Shown here: piece after piece, positions 14,587-22,434 of the stretch | Layout of the letters: each line of letters begins with the position of its first letter | Position numbering within the stretch: the stretch's first letter is position 1 | Source of the DNA: an uncultured bacterium | Lineage (GTDB): Bacteria > Hydrogenedentota > Hydrogenedentia > Hydrogenedentales > CAILVY01 | Length of the DNA: 22,434 nucleotides | Reading direction: 5' to 3' | Assembly: GCA_937951485.1 (NCBI GenBank) | Contig: CALEDJ010000062.1 | Span: forward strand, 1-22,434 | Position numbers and translations under genes: made by a program | Notes under the pieces: model-generated | The model's database searches: none | Seen by the model: only the letters and a program-made list of their open reading frames with translations | Told to the model about the DNA's origin: nothing

Positions 14587-15359
14587 CCGCTTTGGACCCC
14601 TTCGACAGTATCGCCCGATACTATGACCCGATCATGGAACATGTGGATTATGAGCGCTGGTTCCGCACGGTGTCCGCGCTTGGGGGATTGCTGCCCAAGG
14701 GCTTCCGCCATCTCGACGCCGCCTGCGGCACTGGCACGCTCCTGCACATGCTGCGCCAGGCAGGGTGGAACAGCATCGGCGTGGACCTTTCCCCCGCGAT
14801 GCTGCGCACGGCGCGAAAGAAGCACGCTGACCTGCCCGTCGCAGTCGCCGATTTGCGCGCATTGCCCGTGTGCGGCAGTGTGAACCTGATCACCTGCCTC
14901 TTCGACAGCATGAATTTTCTCCTGGACGACGACGGCCCGGCCGCCGCCCTGGGCGCATTTGCCGCCGCGCTTTGTCCCGGTGGCATCCTTTACTTCGACA
15001 TCGTCACCGAACGCATGGTGACGGACCATTTCGAGGACCAGTATTGGACAGAACACAACGGAACGTTCACGACCACCTGGACCAGCGCCTACGACCACGC
15101 CACGGGCGTGGTGGACACCGGCGTCCGCATCAACACCGGCGCGGAAGCCGTTGTGCGCGAGCGCATCCATCCCACGGCCCGCTTCGTGGATGGCATCGCC
15201 GCCGCAGGGCTGCGCCTGGTCCTCATGGTGGACGCCAGTACCTGGCAACCCCCGAACGACAAGACCGCCCGCATAGATTTCTATGCCCTGAAACAGCCCT
15301 CCCGCGCCATGATCAAAGCCTTGGAAAAAGCCCTCGACGCCTTGCGCCGCAACCGCTGA
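14583..15359 (+). CDS. YqeM-like class I SAM-dependent methyltransferase
   Basis: This 258-aa protein has a Rossmann methyltransferase fold: FDSIARYYDPIMEHVDYERW at the N-terminus, motif I LDAACGTGT (44-52), GVDLSPAMLRTARKK (motif II), and FDSMNFLLDDDG, then PGGILYFDIVTE. The pattern fits YqeM of Bacillus, which also follows yqeK, so the name is by resemblance plus position. The target of methylation is unknown. ATG 14583 overlaps the yqeK stop (ATGA), with GAGGGG nine bases upstream. In Firmicutes rsfS lies between yqeK and yqeM; here there is no room for it. No strong terminator follows; only a GCAGGCGG hairpin without T run. Confidence 0.9.
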   Translation: MTALDPFDSIARYYDPIMEHVDYERWFRTVSALGGLLPKGFRHLDAACGTGTLLHMLRQAGWNSIGVDLSPAMLRTARKKHADLPVAVADLRALPVCGSVNLITCLFDSMNFLLDDDGPAAALGAFAAALCPGGILYFDIVTERMVTDHFEDQYWTEHNGTFTTTWTSAYDHATGVVDTGVRINTGAEAVVRERIHPTARFVDGIAAAGLRLVLMVDASTWQPPNDKTARIDFYALKQPSRAMIKALEKALDALRRNR

Positions 15360-15367
15360 AAAGCCGG

Positions 15368-15438
15368 GCAGGCGGCAACGCAGCGCAGACGCCCCGCCTG
15401 CAAAGGAAGATAAGGACAGCAGGGACCAAAAGGGCAAA
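15368..15438. repeat. Hairpin plus 9-bp GGAC array after the methyltransferase gene
   Basis: GCAGGCGG (15368-15375) pairs with CCGCCTGC (15394-15401). AAGGAAGAT, AAGGACAGC, AGGGACCAA and AAGGGCAAA follow in register (15403-15438), so GG recurs every 9 bp. The arrangement mirrors 9115-9182. Bases 15439-15617 show nothing I recognise. Confidence 0.7.
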
Positions 15439-15617
15439 AAACATAAGTTCTATGTGAAACGCTGTGGGGAGATTCGAGAAACAGTGCTTTCGCAGAATCT
15501 GTCCAAAAAAAGTCTGGAGTACAGGTTTCAGCCTGCGTGTCAGTTGTTCGTATCTGGTTCCCAGTTAACGCATATTTTCATCATGATCTGGGGAACATTA
15601 AAGAACTGCGCCACAGT

Positions 15618-15667
15618 GTCCACATTGTCCAAATGGTCCACACCGTCCATGCCGTCCATCACGTCCC
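15618..15667. repeat. 9-bp GTCCA array
   Basis: GTCCACATT, GTCCAAATG, GTCCACACC, GTCCATGCC, GTCCATCAC and GTCCC follow one another; GTCC is fixed and the last four or five bases of each unit vary. It lies 31 bp after the stop of the minus-strand oxidoreductase. Confidence 0.9.
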
Positions 15668-15697
15668 GCTGCAATTGTGCATCACCTGGATTACCCC

Positions 15698-16681
15698 TTA
15701 CGGCACGCGGACGGGCTTGCCGGCGGCCATGGAACGCCATGCGGCCTCGGTGACTTCGATGGTGCGCAGGCCGCATTCGGGCGGGGTTTGGGGCGTGTCT
15801 TTGCCGAGGATGCTGTCCAGGAAGTTGGAGTCCGGATTCTTCGTGTATTTCGGCAGTTTCACGGCAATCGGCTTCCCGACCGCGTCGAGATGGATCAGCC
15901 CCAGACCCTGTCGCAGATAAAGCGCGCCCTTGCTGCCGACAATGGAGTGGTCCTCATACCATGACGGCGCATTGCCGATGATGGACATGCTGCCCAGCGC
16001 GCCGTTCTCAAAGGTCATGGCGAGAGTGGAATTGATGTCCACTTCCGTGTCGAAGTTTTCGTTGCGCGCGAAGACTTCCTTGACCTTCATGCCCGTGACC
16101 CACATCACGATGTCCACGAGGTGGCTGCCGGAGTCGTTGAGTTGGCCGCCGCCGGAGAGCGCGAGTTGCTGCCGCCAGGTGCCGCGCGTGGCGCGCAGCC
16201 ATTCCTGCGCCTGGATCGCCTGCACGAACTGCACCTCACCCAGCGCACCCTTGGCAATCACCTGGCGCATGTAGCGGAAGGTAGGATCGAAATGCCGCTG
16301 GTAGGAGATCATCAGAATGCGCTTCTTCTCCTGCGCCTTTTTGATCAGCGCCTTCGCGTGGCGGATGGTGCAGGTCATCGGCTTTTCCGCGAGCACGTGC
16401 AGTCCCAGATTCAACGCTGCGTTGATTTGCTCGTAATGAACCGTATGCGGGCTTTGCACCACCACGCCGTCCAGTTCCTCGTTGCGCAACATGTCGCGGT
16501 AGTCGGCATACACCGGCAACGCTTCAGAACCCGGACAGTGCGCATAGAACTGTTTCAACGACGACGCGCTCGGCTCATTCAGCGCCGTCACCACGGCCTT
16601 CTTCGTCGCCGTCAAGCGCTGGTAGTGTCCAATCGCGATGCCGCCCGCGCCAATAAACCCGATCCGCAGTTTCTTCCCCAT
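15698..16681 (-). CDS. Gfo/Idh/MocA-family NAD(P)-dependent oxidoreductase
   Basis: Members of this family oxidise or reduce sugars, inositols and related polyols with a tightly held NAD(P). The 327-aa protein has the dinucleotide loop GFIGAGGIAIGHY (8-20), the conserved AEKPMTCT with EKP at 99-101, and GGGQLNDSGSHLVDI with Asp183 and His187 in the usual catalytic positions. The C-terminal half (RNENFDTEVDINSTLAMTFENGALGSM) is the typical substrate domain. ATG 16681 is chosen because AAAGGAG lies about seven bases upstream; an in-frame ATG at 16699 overlaps this ribosome site. The substrate cannot be told from the sequence. No partner gene is adjacent; a sugar symporter lies 3 kb away on the same strand, separated by an opposite gene. 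Confidence 0.95.
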   Translation of the reverse strand: MGKKLRIGFIGAGGIAIGHYQRLTATKKAVVTALNEPSASSLKQFYAHCPGSEALPVYADYRDMLRNEELDGVVVQSPHTVHYEQINAALNLGLHVLAEKPMTCTIRHAKALIKKAQEKKRILMISYQRHFDPTFRYMRQVIAKGALGEVQFVQAIQAQEWLRATRGTWRQQLALSGGGQLNDSGSHLVDIVMWVTGMKVKEVFARNENFDTEVDINSTLAMTFENGALGSMSIIGNAPSWYEDHSIVGSKGALYLRQGLGLIHLDAVGKPIAVKLPKYTKNPDSNFLDSILGKDTPQTPPECGLRTIEVTEAAWRSMAAGKPVRVP

Positions 16682-16929
16682 GGCGTTTCTCCTTTGCATG
16701 TCTGCCGCATTTCGTCAGCGATGTATTCCTGATTTCCGGATGGTTCCCTGCCCCGACGCGCTTCCCAACACCACGTTGCGCAGCGGGGGCGCATCATCCT
16801 ACTCAGACCCGCAGCGGGATGCAAACGGATTCATTCGCCGGATTCGCCTCTGCATTGATGGATGAATCGGAGCGGATTATAATCGCGGTAACATGTTGGC
16901 CGACTGAAGCAATCGCTGCGCATGACTCC

Positions 16930-17004
16930 GTCATTGTGAGCGTGGCGAAGCGCAGCGCGGCAATCCGGATACACAGTGCGCCTCACATTGCTTCGCTCAG
17001 CGGC
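16930..17004. repeat. Degenerate CATTGTGAGCG/GAAGCAAT-type repeat
   Basis: GTCATTGTGAGCG, GCGAAGCGCAGC and GCAATCCGG (16930-16968) are followed by an inverted, looser copy, CCTCACATTGCTTCGCTCAG (16981-17000). This resembles short intergenic repeats found in many bacterial genomes. The rest of 16682-16929 shows no gene; a TATAAT palindrome at 16876-16883 lacks a good -35. Confidence 0.5.
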
Positions 17005-17047
17005 GCAGTGCGGCGTACCGCTCGCATTGACCAAAAGAGAATCTCAT

Positions 17048-17147
17048 GAGGCATTTGCAAAACAGGTGTCAGGGACCTGAGCCCCGGCCAAAAACCGGGA
17101 TATTTCTTGTTCTTATGCCCGGAAACAGCCCATTTCGCAAATGCCTC
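17048..17147. repeat. 100-bp element with 11-bp inverted ends
   Basis: GAGGCATTTGC (17048-17058) is the exact reverse complement of GCAAATGCCTC (17137-17147). Inside are two small hairpins: CAGGT with ACCTG (17063-17079) and CCCGG with CCGGG (17083-17099). The form suggests a REP-like or MITE-like element, or a folded RNA, 99 bp before the next gene. Confidence 0.65.
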
Positions 17148-17246
17148 GTTATGTGTGTTGATGCCAAAGGTTACACCAGTCGGCTAAAATGCCACTGATC
17201 GCGCTGCATACGGGGTTGTGTCGGATTTCACCGAAGGGAGGATAAC

Positions 17247-19688
17247 GTGGCCGAGGAAACGCCGGCGGACATGTCAGCATCCGATGTGGCGGATGCGCCG
17301 CAAGACGACCGTGGGACCGCGGCGGCGCAGGCGGCAGTGGCCGCGTTTCTGATCCTTATCGTGGGCTTCTTCGCGCTGTTGCCGGTGCTGGACACGCCGC
17401 TCCATGGCGAAGACCTCGAACTGATGATCGAAAACGACGCCCTGCACCGGCTCGTCACCGCGCCACAGGCGCATGACCGGATGCCCTATGCGCCGCTGAC
17501 CTTGTACGCCCTGGCCGCGAACTGGGTGCTTGCACCGCACGACGCGGCCCTCCTGCGTGCCGTCAGCCTCCTGCTCCATCTGGCCAACGGCGTGCTGCTT
17601 TTCCTGCTGTGCCGGAAACTCCTGGCGGGCAAACTGCCCGACACCGTCAGCATGTTGGCGGGCATGCTCTTCGTGGTGCATCCCGGCCTCTTGGAAAGCG
17701 TGCAGACCCTCCACGGCCGCCCGGCGGTTCAGGGATTGTTTTTCGTGCTCGTGGGCATATTGTGTTATTTCCGGGCCACGCGGGAAACATCTGTTGACTG
17801 CATATGGTTGTCAATCGTGGCAGTCTGCCAGACCCTCGCCTTCGCCAGTTACGCTCCCGCTTGGGCCATGCCCCTGCTGCTGATTGCAATTGACCAATAT
17901 CGCGGCCGCCTGGCGGCGCGGGGAAAAATTCACATCGCTTTCGGCGGCATTGCCATCGCCCTCGCGGCGGCGCAACTGGCCGCAGGCATCCCATGGGCGC
18001 TATTCGCCGGCGAAACGCCGGCGCTCCCAGGGGTGAGTTCTGAGTTGTTTATGGACGTGTTAATTGCCCTGGCGGCACAATCACCGTGTGTTTTACAGAA
18101 TTATTCCTTTGATATCGTGAATGGGTATCCGTTTATCTATGCGTTGGCCGAAGCCGTTCCCTTTGCGTTCTTCCTTGTCATTGCAGTGATATCTTTGTAT
18201 CACCGTAGAATGGCGGGTGTGGCGCTGGTATGGACCACGGCAACAATTGCCGCAACGGCGGTTATTCTGCCCGCCAGGCACGTGTCGCCTGCGAACATTT
18301 ATATCCCCTTGGCGGGCTTGGCATTCCTGGTTCCGTGGCTTTTTCTGTCCCTGCGTAAAGCAGGAGCGCGCACAGCGCTGGGCTGCATCATGGCGGGGCT
18401 GGCGCTGTTTGCGGGGGTGGCAACGCATCAGCGCGCCGCCGCCGGACGCGAGCCGGCGGCATTGTGGATGCGGCACGCCAAGGAAGGCGATTCTTTCGAT
18501 GCTGTTCCCCACATGCACCTTGGCCGCTACCTGATGCATGTGGCACAGGAAATGGAGGGGGGGGAACGCGAAGCGACGCTGCTGCGTGCGGCGGACGCAT
18601 TTCGCGAGGTCTTGAATCGCATTACGATCCAGCAAACTATGGATACATTGCCCGGTCTGCGGGCGCGCGCGCCTGACGAAGCAGAGGTGATGGCGCGTCT
18701 TGGCGTTGCGCTGTATGAGGCCGGTCGGCCGGACGAGGCGCTGCCGGTGTTGCTGGATGCCCTGCGGCGGAGGCCGATCGACCATGACACCAACCTGCGC
18801 GTAGCGGTCATCCTCGCGCAAAAAGCACAGGAAAACCCCGAACCGGCGCAATTGCGCACTGCCGCCGACCATATCCGCCGGGCGCAGCGGCTCGGCCCGA
18901 TACCGGCGGACGCCGCCGGCCTGTTCGGCGTCACCCTGGCGGGACTGGGCGATTTCGAGGCCGCGCTGCCCCTTCTGCAACAGGCCACCGCAGGTGATGC
19001 GGAATCGCCCTGGATTGCCGCTGCGCGGCAGGTGCAGATGTTTGCGGATCAGACGCGCGCCGTGGAACAGGCCGTCGAGGAGAAATTGCGGCAATCCCCG
19101 GGCGACCTCGGCGCGGTGGTGATGCAGGCCGAAGCGCAGGCGATGCGCGGGCATTGGCTCAGCGCCGCCTATATGCTTGATGCGGTGCTCCGGAAATCGC
19201 CGGAAAATAAGCAGGCCTGGATGCTGCTCGGCGTGGGCCGCGCCCGCATGGATGCGGCGGACGGTTTTCTGGCGGAATGGCGCGAAGCGCCCGCCGCCGA
19301 TGCGGACGCCTGGCACGGCCTTGCGCTGCGTTGCGCCGGGTCCGGATTGTGGGACGCAGCGTTGGAATACCTGAAGGCCGCGCCCGCGCGCAGCGGCGAC
19401 CCGGCATCCGCCGCGGTCCGTCTCGCAGCCATTGCGACGGAACTGAAACAGCCCCAGCGGGCGGCGCAGTATCTGGAACTGGCCGCGCAAGAGCATCCCG
19501 AAGACCCCGAACCCTGGCTGCGGCTCTGCGACATGGCCATTGCCGCAAAACAATTGAACCGCGCCCGGCAATACCTCGAAGAAGCCGAAAAGCGTCACGC
19601 TTTTCCCGAAGAAGTGGAAAAACGCCGCGCACAACTCGGCGAGGCCCCCCAACACCCCGCCCAGCCGGTGCGCACGATCATCCGATAA
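17247..19688 (+). CDS. Membrane protein with TPR domain, TMTC/GT-C glycosyltransferase-like
   Basis: This 813-aa protein has two halves. Residues 28-400 hold about nine to eleven membrane segments. The first periplasmic loop has DTPLHGEDLELMIEN (acidic pair E55-D56), followed by YAPLTLYALAANWVL, LLHLANGVLLFLLCRKLL and VVHPGLLESVQTLHGRPAVQ. This order (acidic loop, LLHLANALL-type helix, HPxxxESV) fits bacterial relatives of TMTC/PMT-type GT-C glycosyltransferases. Residues 405-813 are tetratricopeptide-like helices (for example LGVALYEAGRPDEALPVLLDAL and AAQYLELAAQEHPEDPEPWLRL), which usually bind partner proteins. Start GTG 17247 has AGGGAGG six bases upstream. It stands alone. A glycosyl transfer role is inferred; no donor or acceptor can be named. 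Bases about 18020-18330 are visibly poorer in GC than the rest of the gene. Confidence 0.87.
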   Translation: MAEETPADMSASDVADAPQDDRGTAAAQAAVAAFLILIVGFFALLPVLDTPLHGEDLELMIENDALHRLVTAPQAHDRMPYAPLTLYALAANWVLAPHDAALLRAVSLLLHLANGVLLFLLCRKLLAGKLPDTVSMLAGMLFVVHPGLLESVQTLHGRPAVQGLFFVLVGILCYFRATRETSVDCIWLSIVAVCQTLAFASYAPAWAMPLLLIAIDQYRGRLAARGKIHIAFGGIAIALAAAQLAAGIPWALFAGETPALPGVSSELFMDVLIALAAQSPCVLQNYSFDIVNGYPFIYALAEAVPFAFFLVIAVISLYHRRMAGVALVWTTATIAATAVILPARHVSPANIYIPLAGLAFLVPWLFLSLRKAGARTALGCIMAGLALFAGVATHQRAAAGREPAALWMRHAKEGDSFDAVPHMHLGRYLMHVAQEMEGGEREATLLRAADAFREVLNRITIQQTMDTLPGLRARAPDEAEVMARLGVALYEAGRPDEALPVLLDALRRRPIDHDTNLRVAVILAQKAQENPEPAQLRTAADHIRRAQRLGPIPADAAGLFGVTLAGLGDFEAALPLLQQATAGDAESPWIAAARQVQMFADQTRAVEQAVEEKLRQSPGDLGAVVMQAEAQAMRGHWLSAAYMLDAVLRKSPENKQAWMLLGVGRARMDAADGFLAEWREAPAADADAWHGLALRCAGSGLWDAALEYLKAAPARSGDPASAAVRLAAIATELKQPQRAAQYLELAAQEHPEDPEPWLRLCDMAIAAKQLNRARQYLEEAEKRHAFPEEVEKRRAQLGEAPQHPAQPVRTIIR

Positions 19689-19852
19689 GGCTTTTCATGC
19701 CCCGGCGCAAGCCGATTGTTTTCCTTTCACAACGCTTCGGGCTAATGACGGAATGTGCCAGGGCTTGAACTGACAATCATGATCCCTTTTCATAGTTCAG
19801 AAAAATGTTCGAGATGGTCGGGAGCGCCGGGGGATCTAAAAGGCCATATGGC

Positions 19853-19918
19853 ATGCCCCGGAAAATTAAAGCCATTTCGTCAAAATGGCATGTCTTTTCT
19901 CGGGCTTATCTGGGGCAT
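19853..19918. terminator. Nested hairpin between convergent genes
   Basis: ATGCCCC (19853-19859) pairs with GGGGCAT (19912-19918) around an inner stem GCCATTT-CGTCA-AAATGGC (19871-19889). The inner stem is followed on the + strand by ATGTCTTTTCTC, a T-rich run. It lies between the TPR protein (ends 19688, +) and the symporter (ends 19953, -), so a two-way terminator or a small repeat element is plausible. The remainder of 19689-19952 holds no gene I recognise. Confidence 0.45.
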
Positions 19919-19952
19919 TCCGCTGAAACCAAACGACGACCGCGTGGATTCT

Positions 19953-21716
<1,764 letters not shown>

Positions 21717-21743
21717 GCCATCTTCCCCTTCCTGTACGCCGTG

Positions 21744-21796
21744 CGGCGGCATGCGCCGCCGGGTGCGCCCGCATCGCCGCTGTGCGGCATGCGGGC
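21744..21796. promoter_or_regulatory. Two strong GC hairpins upstream of the symporter gene
   Basis: CGGCGGC-ATGC-GCCGCCG (21744-21761) is a 7-bp stem. GCCCGCAT, a single C, GCCGC-TGT-GCGGC and ATGCGGGC (21767-21796) make a 13-bp stem with one bulge. They lie 28-80 bases before the symporter ATG on the leader side. They could be leader structures, or palindromic repeats; no transcription data are available. The rest of 21797-21953 shows nothing I recognise. Confidence 0.5.
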
Positions 21797-21953
21797 AAGA
21801 CCGTCGCCGGACGCCCCGGCCCCGAAAAGGTGCGCCCAGGGCGCAACGCGCAAAGTCTACCCGAAACAGATACCGTGCGCAACAGCGTCCCGGGGGTCGG
21901 GAAGTCTTGGAATGGAGAGATTTTCGGGATAGATTTCCTACTGCACACAGGTT

Positions 21954-22380
21954 GTGATTTCGTAACATTTCAGCGGAGTGGCACAGATCGCAGGGGCGTA
22001 CTGTATCGCCTTTTACATCCCCCTTTCTTGTTGTGGCCGGTCTCCTGACCGCGCCACAGGTTCGACCGAAGGTCTCCCCTTTGTGCTGATTGGCGACGCA
22101 CTGGAGACCTTCGGTCACGGGCGTAAAATCCCCCTTTGAAGGGGGGTGGCGCGAAGCGCCGGGGGATGTAAAAGGGTATTTTTGTTGTGGCCGGTCTCCT
22201 GACCGCGCCACAGGTTCGACCGAAGGTCTCCCCTTTGTGCTGATTGGCGACGCACTGGAGACCTTCGGTCCCGGGCGTAAAATCCCCCTTTGAAGGGGGG
22301 TGGCGCGAAGCGCCGGGGGATGTAGAAAGAACACAACATTTCCCGCTGCAGGTCACTCCGCCATAACGTAACGTGATTTC
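21954..22380. mobile_element. Composite MITE-like repeat with inverted ends and a possible 8-bp target duplication
   Basis: GTAACATTTCAGCGGAGTG (21962-21980) and CACTCCGCCATAACGTAAC (22354-22372) are imperfect inverted ends, 14 of 19 positions agreeing. GTGATTTC lies immediately outside both ends (21954-21961 and 22373-22380), as a target-site duplication would. Inside are two 154-bp tandem units and modules found elsewhere in the window. There is no open frame with transposase motifs; the translated frames are repeat artefacts. A caution is that bases just right of the element also loosely resemble those right of the element at 495-579. Confidence 0.55.
22028..22327. repeat. 154-bp tandem duplication of two palindromic modules
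   Basis: The units start at 22028 and 22182 and each runs TTGTTGTGGCCGG, CGCGCCACAGG, GACCGAAGGTCTCC, GCTGATTGGCGACGC, GGAGACCTTCGGTC, then AAAATCCCCC, GAAGCGCCGGGGGATGTA. Over about the first 145 bases I find one difference (A or C after CTTCGGTC). The near identity suggests a recent duplication. Confidence 0.92.
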
Positions 22381-22382
22381 TA

Positions 22383-22434
22383 TTATGGCGATTCAGGCGC
22401 GGGCTCGGATTCTGCGGGCGGTGTCGGCGCGGGT
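22383..22434 (-). CDS. Possible 3' end of a minus-strand gene (partial)
   Basis: Reading inward from the window's end on the minus strand gives PAPTPPAESEPAPESP and a TAA stop at 22385-22383. A Pro/Glu/Ala-rich tail is common at bacterial protein ends. Only 16 codons are visible, so this is a guess. The + strand also opens at ATG 22385, without a ribosome-binding site. Confidence 0.25.
   Translation of the reverse strand, partial: PAPTPPAESEPAPESP

Noticed and set aside
18093-19655. 520-codon minus-strand frame
   Set aside because: It is opposite the TPR part of the 813-aa protein; the product is rich in Arg/His/Gln without a family pattern.
21717-22334. N-terminal extension of the symporter frame by 206 codons
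   Set aside because: It translates the tandem repeats and GC hairpins; the true start has a ribosome site and begins directly with the first membrane helix.
22028-22335. CRISPR-like direct repeats
   Set aside because: Two adjoining 154-bp units without unique spacers and no cas genes nearby; same conclusion for the 66-bp array at 130-300.

Overview
The window looks like a GC-rich chromosome segment from a flagellated, didermic, probably uncultivated bacterium. The flagellar export genes, the FlhF/FlhG pair, a human-SGLT-like sodium/sugar symporter, a Gfo/Idh/MocA oxidoreductase, a TMTC-like membrane/TPR protein and repeat-filled intergenic regions suggest something like Hydrogenedentota or another PVC/FCB-adjacent lineage. 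This is inference from gene content only; no marker gene here fixes the taxonomy. I see no rRNA, tRNA, CRISPR array, prophage or intact transposase.

Layout. 1-803: a 66-bp tandem repeat, a short inverted-repeat element and the leader of a secreted low-complexity protein (804-1541). 1603-2386 (-): a decayed, frameshifted gene made of pieces resembling three enzyme families. 2387-2854: palindromic repeats. 2855-4211 (-): a short RmlA-type nucleotidyltransferase and a DUF5610 protein; the latter has a sigma-28-like flagellar promoter. 4315-4650 (+): a small GGQ release-factor-like rescue protein. 4819-11390 (-): a compact flagellar block, in transcription order fliQ, fliR, flhB, flhA, flhF, flhG (export gate plus the GTPase/ATPase pair that places and counts flagella). 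11391-12169: promoters and three kinds of repeat. 12170-15359 (+): overlapping proA, nadD, yqeK and a YqeM-like methyltransferase. 15698-16681 (-): Gfo/Idh/MocA oxidoreductase. 17247-19688 (+): 813-aa membrane/TPR protein. 19953-21716 (-): SGLT-type symporter. 21717-22434: strong hairpins, a composite repeat with inverted ends and possible target duplication, and perhaps the 3' end of another gene.

The flagellar genes act together: FliQ, FliR, FlhB and FlhA form the type III export gate, and FlhF/FlhG control its site and number. The DUF5610 gene is tied to them by its predicted promoter. The (+) block at 12170 combines proline synthesis, NAD synthesis and Ap4A hydrolysis, as in many bacteria, but lacks rsfS between yqeK and the methyltransferase.

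The most unusual features are FlhB with NPTE in place of the self-cleavage motif NPTH; the sigma-28-like promoter before the DUF5610 gene; a GC hairpin touching the flhA ribosome-binding site; four intergenic arrays with GGAC/GTCC every 9 bp; a modular family of palindromic repeats; and the chimeric pseudogene. I found no clear new multi-gene system; the best lead is the DUF5610 protein as an uncharacterised flagellar-regulon member.
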